Positions 1 through 8,302 of a stretch of 64,000 bases of DNA are shown here, in pieces. The stretch comes from Clostridia bacterium (GTDB taxonomy: Bacteria > Bacillota > Clostridia > Lachnospirales > Lachnospiraceae), in contig CAJTDE010000016.1 of assembly GCA_910574835.1 (NCBI GenBank), positions 1-64,000 of the forward strand, read 5' to 3'. Position 1 is the stretch's first letter; each line of letters begins with the position of its first letter. The notes under the pieces are model-generated. The model worked only from the letters and a program-made list of their open reading frames with translations. It did not search any database and was not told the origin of the DNA. The position numbers and the translations under genes were made by a program.

Positions 1-16
1 TAATAGCTATAATTCC

Positions 17-48
17 AAAAGCTGTCGCACCGAAATGCAACAGCTTTT
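17..48. terminator. Hairpin, probable terminator at left edge
   Basis: The arms AAAAGCTGT and ACAGCTTTT pair across a short loop and are A-rich on one side and T-rich on the other, so the hairpin could work in either direction. It lies about 190 bases beyond the stop of the cation efflux gene. It may instead end a plus-strand gene located before the window. The rest of 49-236 is AT-rich with long T tracts and no gene that I can support. Confidence 0.5.
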
Positions 49-236
49 ACTATTTTCATAAACTAACGCCATTTTTAAATGTCTGATACTAAAGACAGGT
101 TTTATAAAAAGCAAGTACTTTTTCATAAATTTTTGTATTTTTTTTGCCTCATTTTCACCCCTCTATTTTTATGCCCTTTTTATACCTTTTACATATCTTG
201 CTACTGTTCACTTTGTAACTAATCGCAACATTCTTT

Positions 237-1415
237 TCAGCCTTGGGCCACATACCCTTTCTCCATCGTCATCACACACTGATACCTGGTATCGAGAAGG
301 CTCACCCGTTCCGAGATATCCTCCTTAAGCTGCTTAAGCTCCGCTCCCTGATAGGCGAAGGGAACTACCACATCAAAAATCAGATTAATCTGCTGCTCAC
401 CGTCCACCAGCCGAAAATCATGCAGGGTCAGCCGGTCGTCAATCTCTTTTAATACATCCGTTACTTTCATGCGCACATTCGTCACCCGGTCGTCCCTTAC
501 CTCAACCGGGTCCATATGAATCACCAGGAAAATCCCCAGCTTTTTTGCCGCTTCCCGCTCGATTTTATCAATAATCTCATGAGAAATCTCTATACTTACA
601 TCATTGGGCACCTCCGCATGAATAGAAGCCAGACTTCTAGTAGGCCCATAATTGTGAACAATCAAATCATGGCTGCCGAGAATCCCCTCATAGCTCTCCA
701 CAAAATCCGTAATCTGCCGGTAAAGCTCCGGGTCCACAGCCTTACCTATCAATGGCTCCAATGTATCCCTGGCAATTCCCACACCGGCCCACATAACCAC
801 AAGGGCCACCGCCACGCCCACAAAGCCGTCAATATTGATTCCCGTAAAACGGCAGAACAAAAGCGACAGCACCGTAGCGGAGGTCGTTACCACATCTCCC
901 ATAGCGTCCGTGGCCGTAGCCATCATCACACTGGAATGAATCCGTTTTCCAAGCTTCCGGTTAAAATACGCCATCCAAAGCTTTACTCCGATGGAGGCCA
1001 GCAGGACCATGACGGAAACCGTGCTGAAGGCCAGCTCTTCCGGCTCCCGTATCTTCCCGACGGCAGTTTTCAGAAAGCTTAGCCCCACCTCTATTACAAG
1101 AAATGAAACTATCAGCGCCGCAATGTATTCAATCCTTCCGTGGCCAAAGGGGTGATCCTGATCCGCAGGCTTACTGGCCATCTTGACACCCACAAAGCCG
1201 ATTACGGAGGAGGCCGCGTCCGAAAGGTTGTTGAATGCATCCGCCAGTACGGATACGCTGCGCAAAATCAGCCCTACGGTAAATTTTCCTGCAAACAGCA
1301 GCATATTGCAGAAGATGCCTACCATGCTTGCCATAACACCATAGCTGGTGCGCACTTTGGCATTTTCCGTATTTTCGTAATCATTTACAAATTTATGTAC
1401 CAAAAAATCAACCAT
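237..1415 (-). CDS. Cation diffusion facilitator (CDF) family metal efflux protein
   Basis: Predicted 392-residue inner-membrane transporter that exports divalent metal ions (Zn, Mn, Fe or similar) by proton exchange. It has the family layout of about six membrane segments in residues 25-215 followed by a cytoplasmic domain. Visible motifs are ADAFNNLSD near residue 58 and DAMGDVVTT near residue 170, the two membrane sites that hold the metal in CDF proteins. DHPFGHGRIEY near residue 87 is the conserved TM2-TM3 loop. The C-terminal part is longer than the minimal family domain, with an extra stretch after residue 305. The start has a good ribosome site (AGAGGAAG). It is divergent from pncB. 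The metal cannot be assigned from sequence; the N/D pair in the first site is typical of non-zinc subgroups, but that is weak evidence. Confidence 0.9.
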   Translation of the reverse strand: MVDFLVHKFVNDYENTENAKVRTSYGVMASMVGIFCNMLLFAGKFTVGLILRSVSVLADAFNNLSDAASSVIGFVGVKMASKPADQDHPFGHGRIEYIAALIVSFLVIEVGLSFLKTAVGKIREPEELAFSTVSVMVLLASIGVKLWMAYFNRKLGKRIHSSVMMATATDAMGDVVTTSATVLSLLFCRFTGINIDGFVGVAVALVVMWAGVGIARDTLEPLIGKAVDPELYRQITDFVESYEGILGSHDLIVHNYGPTRSLASIHAEVPNDVSIEISHEIIDKIEREAAKKLGIFLVIHMDPVEVRDDRVTNVRMKVTDVLKEIDDRLTLHDFRLVDGEQQINLIFDVVVPFAYQGAELKQLKEDISERVSLLDTRYQCVMTMEKGYVAQG

Positions 1416-1480
1416 TGCTTTCTTCCTCTTTTCACATTCCCATTATTGTAATATATTTTCCTGAAAAATGGAAGAGTGAC

Positions 1481-1551
1481 TTGTTATTTTCCCATGAATG
1501 TGCTATTGTTAAACTATTCACAGACATTGCCCGGCATGTGACAAGACAGCT
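1481..1551 (+). promoter_or_regulatory. pncB promoter with putative NiaR operator
   Basis: TTGTTA (1481-1486), a 17-base gap and TATTGT (1504-1509) form a plausible sigma-A promoter facing pncB. TGACAAGACAGCT lies at 1539-1551, about 25-35 bases past the expected transcription start. The identical 13 bases occur at 48718-48730, between niaR and the EIIC-like gene and again just downstream of a promoter. A repressor bound here would block transcription. The assignment to NiaR is an inference from this match and from the known role of NiaR in controlling niacin salvage genes. Confidence 0.55.
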
Positions 1552-1648
1552 TGCGTCCGCCTGGTTTGTTGCCTGCTGAAATCAAATTCACGCAATGAGT
1601 TGACAGTGTATCAGGCTTGCTGCGCAGGAACAAGGAGTGGAAAATATT

Positions 1649-3103
1649 ATGAGTACAATGAAACTGACGCTGCTTACGGATCTTTATGAGCTGACAATGA
1701 TGCAGGGCTATTTTAAAAATCAGTCCAATGAAACGGTTGTATTTGACGCTTTTTACCGGAAGAATCCCTCCGGTAACGGATTTGCGGTTGCAGCCGGTTT
1801 GGAGCAGGTAATTGATTATATTAAAAATCTCACCTTTGATGAGAAGGATATCGAATATCTGAGAAGCCTTAAGCTTTTTGATGAGGATTTTCTTGAATAT
1901 CTGAGTAAATTCCGATTCTCGGGAGATATTTTTGCGATTCCGGAGGGGACGGTTGTTTTTCCAAGGGAACCGCTTGTGAAGGTGATTGCGCCGATTATGG
2001 AGGCTCAGTTGGTGGAAACGGCTATTTTGACGATTGTCAATCATCAGAGTCTGATTGCTACCAAAACCGTGCGTGTGGTTCATGCGGCGAAAGGGGACGG
2101 CATTATGGAGTTCGGTCTTCGCCGGGCACAGGGACCTGACGCCGGAATTTATGGGGCCAGGGCCGCGATGATCGGCGGATGCATCGGGACTTCGAATGTA
2201 TTGGCCGGGCAGCTTTTTGATGTTCCGGTGAAGGGGACCCATGCACATAGCTGGATTATGAGTTTTCCGGATGAGTATACGGCTTTTAAGAAGTATTCGG
2301 AGCTTTATCCGGATGCGTGTATTTTGCTTGCGGATACGTATGATACGTTAAAATCGGGGGTTCCCAATGCTATTCGGGTGTTTACGGAGATGCGTGAGGC
2401 GGGGATTCCTCTGACTTTTTATGGGATTCGGCTGGACAGCGGGGATTTGGCTTATATGTCGAAGAAGGCCCGGAAAATGCTGGATGAGGCCGGGTTCCCG
2501 GATGCGGTGATTTCGGCTTCCAGTGATCTGGATGAGTATTTGATTACAAGTCTTAAAGGGCAGAATGCGGCTATTACTTCCTGGGGCGTTGGTACGAATA
2601 TGATTACTTCGGCGGATTGTCCGGCTTTCGGCGGAGTGTATAAGCTGGCGGCAGTGATGGATGAGGAAGGGGAGTTTATTCCTAAGATTAAGCTTTCGGA
2701 AAATTCGGAGAAGATTACAAATCCGGGGAATAAGACTGTTTTTCGGATTTATGATAAGGAGACGGGGAAGATTCGGGCGGATTTGATTTCTCTTGCAGAT
2801 GAGACGTTTGATGTTTCGCAGGATCTTTTGATTTTTGATTCGGTGGAGACCTGGAAGAAGACGAAGCTTAAGGGGGGCACTTATAATATGCGGGAGCTTT
2901 TGGTTCCGGTGTTCTTGAAGGGTGAGTGTGTTTATAGTTCGCCGAGTGTGATGGAGATTCGGGATTATTGTGCAAGGGAGCAGGATACGCTTTGGGATGA
3001 GACGCGGAGATTGACGAATCCGCATGAGGTTTATGTGGATCTTTCGGATAAATTGTTTCGGATTAAGGCGGGGTTGTTGGATCAGATGAATCAGGAAGGG
3101 TAG
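1649..3103 (+). CDS. pncB: Nicotinate phosphoribosyltransferase
   Basis: Cytosolic enzyme of the NAD salvage (Preiss-Handler) route: nicotinate + PRPP + ATP gives nicotinate mononucleotide. The 484-residue length fits the family. The N-terminus (LLTDLYELTMMQGYF) and the internal stretch EFGLRRAQGPDAG are signatures of this enzyme, and GIRLDSGDLAYMSKKAR matches the phosphoribosyl-binding part. A GTG at 1637 overlaps the ribosome site AAGGAG (1632-1637), so I take the ATG at 1649. A candidate NiaR site lies upstream, and a niaR homologue is at 48.8 kb. Base use changes inside the gene: from about 2250 onward codons become rich in G and T, matching a G-rich plus strand that continues into the convergent asnB. 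Confidence 0.95.
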   Translation: MSTMKLTLLTDLYELTMMQGYFKNQSNETVVFDAFYRKNPSGNGFAVAAGLEQVIDYIKNLTFDEKDIEYLRSLKLFDEDFLEYLSKFRFSGDIFAIPEGTVVFPREPLVKVIAPIMEAQLVETAILTIVNHQSLIATKTVRVVHAAKGDGIMEFGLRRAQGPDAGIYGARAAMIGGCIGTSNVLAGQLFDVPVKGTHAHSWIMSFPDEYTAFKKYSELYPDACILLADTYDTLKSGVPNAIRVFTEMREAGIPLTFYGIRLDSGDLAYMSKKARKMLDEAGFPDAVISASSDLDEYLITSLKGQNAAITSWGVGTNMITSADCPAFGGVYKLAAVMDEEGEFIPKIKLSENSEKITNPGNKTVFRIYDKETGKIRADLISLADETFDVSQDLLIFDSVETWKKTKLKGGTYNMRELLVPVFLKGECVYSSPSVMEIRDYCAREQDTLWDETRRLTNPHEVYVDLSDKLFRIKAGLLDQMNQEG

Positions 3104-3114
3104 TGGGGACGGAC

Positions 3115-3325
3115 GGGAGAGACGCAGGGAGAGGCCGCGGACTTTTCCATATCTGTGTTCGGACGGTTCGCGTACACCCTGTCTGTTCTGTGCGTACATT
3201 GCTTTTGTATGGTTTTGATAATCATTGGGTTTTGAAGCAATGTTCGTACAGCTCAGACAGAGTGTGCGCGAACAGCCGGACACTTGATATCGGAAAAGCC
3301 CGCGGCCTCTCCCTGCGTCTCTCCC
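3115..3325. repeat. About 211-base imperfect palindrome
   Basis: The outer 26 bases of each arm (3115-3140 and 3300-3325) are perfectly complementary. Pairing continues inward with a few mismatches and small bulges through CTTTTCC-ATATC, GTTCGCG, CTGTCTG and GTACATTGCTT. The unpaired centre is about 25 bases near 3210-3230. As RNA this would be a single very long hairpin between two convergent genes. I found no second copy in the window. It could be a miniature mobile element, a processed long hairpin, or an unusual two-way terminator. Confidence 0.85.
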
Positions 3326-3336
3326 TGGCTTTTGAA

Positions 3337-3387
3337 GGGGGGCGTTTTGGGGGCATTTTGGGGTGATGTGAGGGGGGCTTTTGGGGG
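3337..3387 (+). other. G-tract cluster, possible G-quadruplex
   Basis: Five G runs (3337-3342, 3349-3353, 3360-3363, 3372-3377, 3383-3387) are separated by 5-8 bases, mostly T-rich. This fits the usual G-quadruplex pattern on the plus strand. It lies just past the palindrome and beyond the 3' end of asnB. Function is unknown. Confidence 0.5.
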
Positions 3388-3464
3388 TGATTTTTTTGTG
3401 GTGTCTGTTAAAGGTTGTAATTAGTGTAAGTACTTAAAAACTATAATTAATGTAAGTAATTGGT

Positions 3465-5309
3465 TTATTCGTTGAAGTAGATGCTGTACCAGGTGCAGAA
3501 GGTGTAGATGGTCCATAGCTTTCTGCTGTTGTCTTTGTGTTTTTTTAGGTGTTCTTCCAGAAGTTCCATTAGTTTTTCCTGGTGGAAGTATAGGTGGGCG
3601 GCTGGGCTGGTGAAGGCTTTGCGGAGGCGGGTTTGGCCTTCTTCTTCGCAAATCCAGTGGCGGATGGGGACGGGGAAGCCGAGCTTGGGACGCTCGCTGG
3701 TGGCGGTGTCCAGTTTGGAGGCGGCGGCTTTGCGGAGGATGTATTTTGTTATGCGTCCTCTTTGCTTCATGTGGGCCGGGAGGCGGCGGGTGAGAGCGAA
3801 GACTTCTTTGTCCAGGAATGGAACGCGGACTTCCAGGGAGTGGGCCATGCTCATACGGTCGGCTTTTTGGAGGATGTCTCCGGGGAGCCAGTGGCGCAGA
3901 TCGATTTCCTGCATGCGGTCGGCGTCGCGAAGTCCTAAGGTTCGGTCGTAGTCTTCTTCCAGGAAGCTTTGGGGGCTTCTGGCTCCGGGGTTTTTGCGGA
4001 GCAGGGCGCGGCGTTCTTCCAGGGTGAAGATGTTGGCGTTTCCGATGAAGCGCTCTTCCAGGGTTTTGCTTCCGCGGATGAGGAAGTTTTTGCCTTTCAG
4101 ATTTGGGAAATGCTTGGCTATGCAGGCAAGCCATTTGCGCAGCTTTAGGGGCAGCATTTGGTAGCGGCGGAGGGCTTCGGGTTCGCAGTAGATGCGGTAG
4201 CCGCCGAAAAGCTCGTCGGCTCCTTCGCCGGAGACTACTACTTTGACGTCTTTTGCCGCCTCCATTGAGAGGAAGTAGAGCGCTACTGCGGAAGCGTCGC
4301 CTAAGGGTTCGTCCATGTAGTAGAGGACTTCGGGAACGGCCTCCCAAAATTCCTGTTCGCGGATTCTTCTGCCTTTGTGATCCAAGTCGCACTGTTCGGC
4401 CGTACTTCGGGCGTATTGAATCTCGTTATAGCGGTTTCCTTCCTGGCCGAAGCCTACGGTGTAGGCCCTCTTTCCGCCAAATTCAGAGGCTATCAGGCCG
4501 GAGTCTACGCCGCCGGAGAGGAAGGTTCCCACTTCTACATCGGCGATTTCATGGGCTTTTACGGAATCTTTTATGACCCGGTCTACGGATTCTAACCATT
4601 CTTTTTCGGTTTTTCCTGTTTCCGGCCGTAAGGAGGGTTCAAAGTATTTCTGAATCTCCAGAATGATGCTGCCGCTTTTCCATCGAAGGAAGCTGCCCGG
4701 CTCCAGGCGGTAGATGCCTTTGAAGAAGGTTTCCTCCAGGGCGGAATACTGAAAGGAAAGGAACTGCTCCAGAGCCTGCTCATTAAGAGCTTTCCGGTAT
4801 TCCGGGTATTTGAGTATGCTTTTTATTTCGGAGGCGAAGATGAGACTTTCGCCTGCTACGGTATAGTAAAAAGGCTTAATACCAAAAAAGTCCCTTGCCG
4901 CAAAGAGTTCTTTTTTCTCCTCATCCCAAATAACGAAGGCAAACATCCCCCGCAAACGCGAAAGCAAATCACTGCCCCATTCCTCATAGCCGTGAATCAG
5001 TACCTCCGTATCGGAGCGGGTCTTAAATTGATGCCCGGCTTTTAACAGCTCTTCACGAAGCTCTTGATAATTATAGATCTCTCCGTTAAAAACCAAAACC
5101 TTATCTCCGTTTTCATTTTCCATAGGCTGCGCGCCTGTTTCCAAATCTATAATGCTGAGACGGCGAAAGCCCAGGGCTGCATCAGCGCTTAACCAGCTTC
5201 CCCCATCATCGGGACCGCGATGACGGATGGCATCCTTCATCTCCTCCAATACCTGCTCTCTATCCCAATCTCCCGTTTTCTTTCCCACAAATCCGCAAAT
5301 ACCACACAT
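3465..5309 (-). CDS. asnB: Asparagine synthase (glutamine-hydrolysing)
   Basis: Cytosolic enzyme making asparagine from aspartate, glutamine and ATP; 614 residues, typical for the family. The chain starts MCGICGF, so Cys2 becomes the N-terminal nucleophile of the glutaminase domain. RHRGPDDGG and GEIYNYQEL belong to the same domain. The synthetase domain follows, with the pyrophosphatase loop SGGVDSGLIAS near residue 265 and SGEGADELFGGY near residue 358. The start is set by AGGAGG at 5317-5322. A half copy of the dispersed hairpin repeat lies immediately before that ribosome site. The 3' half of the gene (about 3465-4650) has C-rich coding sequence unlike the 5' half. Confidence 0.95.
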   Translation of the reverse strand: MCGICGFVGKKTGDWDREQVLEEMKDAIRHRGPDDGGSWLSADAALGFRRLSIIDLETGAQPMENENGDKVLVFNGEIYNYQELREELLKAGHQFKTRSDTEVLIHGYEEWGSDLLSRLRGMFAFVIWDEEKKELFAARDFFGIKPFYYTVAGESLIFASEIKSILKYPEYRKALNEQALEQFLSFQYSALEETFFKGIYRLEPGSFLRWKSGSIILEIQKYFEPSLRPETGKTEKEWLESVDRVIKDSVKAHEIADVEVGTFLSGGVDSGLIASEFGGKRAYTVGFGQEGNRYNEIQYARSTAEQCDLDHKGRRIREQEFWEAVPEVLYYMDEPLGDASAVALYFLSMEAAKDVKVVVSGEGADELFGGYRIYCEPEALRRYQMLPLKLRKWLACIAKHFPNLKGKNFLIRGSKTLEERFIGNANIFTLEERRALLRKNPGARSPQSFLEEDYDRTLGLRDADRMQEIDLRHWLPGDILQKADRMSMAHSLEVRVPFLDKEVFALTRRLPAHMKQRGRITKYILRKAAASKLDTATSERPKLGFPVPIRHWICEEEGQTRLRKAFTSPAAHLYFHQEKLMELLEEHLKKHKDNSRKLWTIYTFCTWYSIYFNE

Positions 5310-5324
5310 ATGATAACCTCCTGT

Positions 5325-5366
5325 TTAAATCGCTGCGCGATGGCACGAAAGGGTAAAGCCGCTTCA
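5325..5366 (-). repeat. Dispersed hairpin repeat, half copy 1 (before asnB)
   Basis: Read on the minus strand this is GAAGCGGCTTTACCC, then TTTCGTGCC, then the small stem-loop ATCGC-GCA-GCGAT, then TTTAA, followed at once by the asnB ribosome site AGGAGG. It matches the 3' half of the full copies at 18395-18518 and 43316-43440. The 5' arm is absent. The small stem has A-T at its base where the full copies have G-C. Confidence 0.8.
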
Positions 5367-5501
5367 TATTACTATTCCCAGCTCCACACTCCCTGGTCAT
5401 ACACGATGTTCTCTTTTGGTTACCATAATCTTAGCATCGCCTTATTTCGACAAATTTTCTGACTTGTAACAAAATTGTATCCTGATGTTAATATTAATGC
5501 A

Positions 5502-5539
5502 CAAAAAAGCGGGGCACACCACCCAACGTGATGAACCCC
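5502..5539 (-). terminator. Terminator after the Rpn-type gene
   Basis: On the minus strand GGGGTTCATCAC pairs with GTGGTGTGCCCC (with some G-U pairs) around a GTTGG loop, followed by GCTTTTTTG. It lies about 100 bases past the stop of the gene at 5636. Confidence 0.7.
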
Positions 5540-5635
5540 ACCAAATCTCAAACTCCCCTGATTTTAAGCCGTTCTACTATACTTTTACCTTTGTATAACT
5601 TGATTATACCCCATTGGAAAATTAAATTGTATACA

Positions 5636-6637
5636 TTATGATTTAAGCCCAAGCCACTCTCTTACGGTGTCTACCGCATACCCTACACCCTGAGCAATCT
5701 TTTCGACATCAATTCCAAGGTTATAAAAATTTCTGGCTGCTTCTCTGGCTTTCTTCAATTCGCCATCCTGCTCACCGATTTTCCGCTCTTCCATCCGAAT
5801 TTCCCGTATTGCCTGGCACACATTAACCACCTCTTCACTTTCATCATATTTTATTCCCGCATTTGTGATTGTTTCAATCACATCTGCCGCCCTGCGCTCC
5901 ACTTCCCGAAAACGCTCTTCATTGGCCTCCAGCACCCTGCTTAAGTTCTCCCTGTCTTTTGAATACTTGATGAACAACATAACTTCTCGCAGGCTGGACC
6001 GGAACTTCATAATCTCCTCATCCAACATCTGCGCCGGAGCAATCAGCCGCACATGATAATTGTCCATACAGGCAAGCACATCAGGGTCTGACACATTCAT
6101 CATTTCAAACAGGCTTAACGGCCCATTCCACTCTTCCGGACCGAAATATATGGTCACTGTAATAGATGGTATCAGTCTGTCTTCCGACCAAAAACCGCTT
6201 AAAAATTCACCTGTGTTTGGCGTTTTTCTGTCTTCTTCAGCAGAGGTTTCCCCCTGCTCTTTTTTCCGCTTCATTTCCTTCCGGTGTGACTTTGCTGCTT
6301 CTTCCACCTGCCCCGCATACTCCAGCGCATCATAGAGATTATTCTTCACAGCCATAGCATAATGAATTTCTGTCTGGTTCTCCGCTCCATAAAGAACATA
6401 TTCCATCTTCCCATCCGTCATTGCCGCATACAGTTTCTGTACATCACGGAATTTTTGGACCGGAACCGCAGCCCCATCTGCACCATATGGCAGCGCAATC
6501 TTAGTGGAATCGCGCTCCGTAAGCTGCTCCGGCAGAATCACCTGGCGCCCGCCGTAAATATAGTAATTAAAAATATCGGCAAACACACCTGCATCTTTTA
6601 CATAATCCTTTGTAACCGTATCTGCTTTCAACAGCAT
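5636..6637 (-). CDS. Rpn-family recombination-promoting nuclease / PD-(D/E)XK putative transposase
   Basis: A 333-residue protein of the Rpn (YhgA-like, transposase_31) group of PD-(D/E)XK nucleases. Members such as E. coli RpnA act as DNA endonucleases that raise RecA-independent recombination. Recognisable features are the N-terminal DYVKDAGVFADIFNYYI start, and GAENQTEIHYAMAVKNNLYD near residues 105-124, the E-x-Q...Y-D part of the nuclease core. The C-terminus (NLGIDVEKIAQGVGYAVDTV) is the short helical tail common in Firmicute members. A strong promoter (TTGAAA, 17 bases, TATAAT at 6703-6731) drives it. It stands alone, with its own terminator. It is not a classical insertion sequence: I see no terminal repeats around it. 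Confidence 0.8.
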   Translation of the reverse strand: MLLKADTVTKDYVKDAGVFADIFNYYIYGGRQVILPEQLTERDSTKIALPYGADGAAVPVQKFRDVQKLYAAMTDGKMEYVLYGAENQTEIHYAMAVKNNLYDALEYAGQVEEAAKSHRKEMKRKKEQGETSAEEDRKTPNTGEFLSGFWSEDRLIPSITVTIYFGPEEWNGPLSLFEMMNVSDPDVLACMDNYHVRLIAPAQMLDEEIMKFRSSLREVMLFIKYSKDRENLSRVLEANEERFREVERRAADVIETITNAGIKYDESEEVVNVCQAIREIRMEERKIGEQDGELKKAREAARNFYNLGIDVEKIAQGVGYAVDTVREWLGLKS

Positions 6638-6702
6638 CTACCGCCTTTCTGCATAAATGCATAACATATATTCCGCCAGATTCTTTCCTCTGCCACGGCT
6701 TC

Positions 6703-6731
6703 ATTATACTAAAAGAACCGCTTTTTTTCAA
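6703..6731 (-). promoter_or_regulatory. Promoter of the Rpn-type gene
   Basis: Minus-strand TTGAAA (6726-6731), 17-base spacer and TATAAT (6703-6708), about 65 bases upstream of the start codon. Confidence 0.65.
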
Positions 6732-6865
6732 GCGTATCTAAGCCGACTTCCAAAAGCAACACAGTGGCCAAAGGTGAACATTCCCTTTGTATCAATATAA
6801 GCGGTTTATATTTCCATGAACTGGGTAGGATTTAGAAAACTGCTGCGTCCGGCAAAGTCTCCACC

Positions 6866-8302
6866 TCAAAACTCCAAAACCAAAGCCCTCCGCCCCGATT
6901 CCCACCGTACCCTAGATTCCGAAAAATAACTTGACGATGCCTGCGAATACTTCTCCGTCGCCATCATATCGGGAACACCGGTTTCGGCCAGAATCCTTCG
7001 GTAAACCGGATCATACTGAAGGCGTATCACATATCCTGCATTCTGATACAGCACACGCCTTGTCATAGCAGGTTCCTCTCCGTCATCACCCGAAGGCTCC
7101 TCTGACAACGTATATAAGCAGATATCCTGCGGTCCCATATCACCTATATGATCCCGGTCATACTCTGCTACCACAAAAGCTTTTCCCCCGTCCAGCACGC
7201 AGAAATCCCGGATTCCCCGCGCCGGTCCGATAGGCATGGTATTGATATAAGAGCTGTCCGGCAATGCAAGTCTTATGATTCCTTCCCCTTCCGAGGTAAA
7301 GTACAAGCATCCGCCCTCCGCATCCAGATACAGCTTCGTATCCTTCGGGCATACGGTTACATTGGGCATTACTACCCCTTCCGTCTCCATGCCGGGCTTC
7401 GGGATCTCCTGCGGAAAAAAATCAATGATCGCCTGTTGTGATTTTGCTGTATTGCTCTCCTCGCTCTCTTGGCGTTCCGATACAATAGCCGTAACAATCT
7501 TCTGCCCGTCCCAGTCCACATACATCCGGGTTTCCTCCAGATTTTTTGGTTTCCCCTTAGTGCCGGCATAATAGTAATTCAGACGGTTGACAATCTCCCC
7601 TGTCTTCATATCGCGAAAATACAGCACAAATTTATCACCGCTGTAGTCGTCCCATACGGAGGAGTATCTTGGATAAAACCCATAGCATAGCAAAGAGGCA
7701 TCTCTGCTCCATGCCGTGAGTATTATAAAGGCGTCCATTGGAAACTCCTCGCCGGTATCTCCTCCGTCTCCGTCAAGAAGAAGTTCCTCCTCTCCGCTCT
7801 CCAGATCCATCAGATAGAGATGGCCGCCCACAAAGGACAGATCCATTCTTAGATACAAAAGATATTTTCCGTCGGGAGAAAAAAATTCCGTCACCATATT
7901 CTGCTCATCCGCCGTACCGCTTTCCCAGGCTGTTGAAACTCCTGTAGCCGCCATGATTTCTCCCACCGGGAAAAGCCCTGTATCATAAAAGCCGTAGCGA
8001 TAGTCCAGATTCCGCACCCGCAAACCGTCCGTACCATTCTCCGCCAGACGCACCTGATGCTCCTTGGTTCCCGGCAGAAAAGCCGTATACCCCCCATACC
8101 AGAGAGTTTCGTAATCCTCATTGTACATCTTTCTAACTGCGTAGCGATCCCCTTCCTCTCCTCCAAGGGCAACACCCTGTTCCGTCTCCTCCTCCGGGAG
8201 CAGTATGGTTTTTGGCTCCGGAACCCTCCGGCAGCCCGCAAAAAGAGACAGGATAAGAAGAAATGCACATATTTTAAAACTTTTATGTCTTCTGTTCCTC
8301 AT
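6866..8302 (-). CDS. Lipoprotein, probable beta-propeller, linked to a two-component system
   Basis: A 478-residue exported protein of unknown function. A signal peptide of about 23 residues ends in the lipobox LFAGC, so Cys24 would carry the lipid anchor outside the membrane. The body is rich in short beta-type segments (FFSPDGKYLLYLRMD, HLYLMDLESGEE, TAWSRDASLLCYG) that resemble propeller blades of WD40/TolB-like proteins. I do not recognise a named family. Its start overlaps the end of the sensor kinase by four bases, so the regulator, kinase and lipoprotein form one transcript. The lipoprotein may be a sensor partner or an output of that system, which is inference from position only. Confidence 0.75.
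   Translation of the reverse strand: MRNRRHKSFKICAFLLILSLFAGCRRVPEPKTILLPEEETEQGVALGGEEGDRYAVRKMYNEDYETLWYGGYTAFLPGTKEHQVRLAENGTDGLRVRNLDYRYGFYDTGLFPVGEIMAATGVSTAWESGTADEQNMVTEFFSPDGKYLLYLRMDLSFVGGHLYLMDLESGEEELLLDGDGGDTGEEFPMDAFIILTAWSRDASLLCYGFYPRYSSVWDDYSGDKFVLYFRDMKTGEIVNRLNYYYAGTKGKPKNLEETRMYVDWDGQKIVTAIVSERQESEESNTAKSQQAIIDFFPQEIPKPGMETEGVVMPNVTVCPKDTKLYLDAEGGCLYFTSEGEGIIRLALPDSSYINTMPIGPARGIRDFCVLDGGKAFVVAEYDRDHIGDMGPQDICLYTLSEEPSGDDGEEPAMTRRVLYQNAGYVIRLQYDPVYRRILAETGVPDMMATEKYSQASSSYFSESRVRWESGRRALVLEF

Larger units (their letters stand above)
3104..3464. other. Gene-free region with palindrome, G-tracts and direct repeats
   Basis: No real gene is visible between the convergent pncB and asnB. 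The space holds a very long inverted repeat (3115-3325), five runs of four or more G on the plus strand (3337-3387), and a 15-base direct repeat with one mismatch (TAATTAGTGTAAGTA at 3418-3432 and TAATTAATGTAAGTA at 3444-3458). An open frame across the palindrome is an artefact of its sequence. Confidence 0.8.
5310..5635. other. Intergenic region between asnB and the Rpn gene
   Basis: No gene is supported here. The region contains the half repeat at 5325-5366 next to the asnB ribosome site and a terminator for the Rpn-type gene at 5502-5539. The remainder is AT-rich, and I found no convincing asnB promoter in it. Confidence 0.7.

Noticed and set aside
3103-3366. 87-residue open frame after pncB
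   Set aside because: It spans the long palindrome and has no ribosome site or recognisable protein features; the amino-acid pattern is produced by the inverted repeat.
3465-4392. 323-residue Arg/Pro-rich minus-strand open frame inside asnB
   Set aside because: It is an out-of-frame shadow caused by the C-rich 3' half of asnB; the asnB frame is intact with all motifs.
5636-6637. Complete insertion sequence around the Rpn-type gene
   Set aside because: No terminal inverted repeats or target duplications are visible, and the gene has its own promoter and terminator. It is better described as a stand-alone nuclease-family gene.
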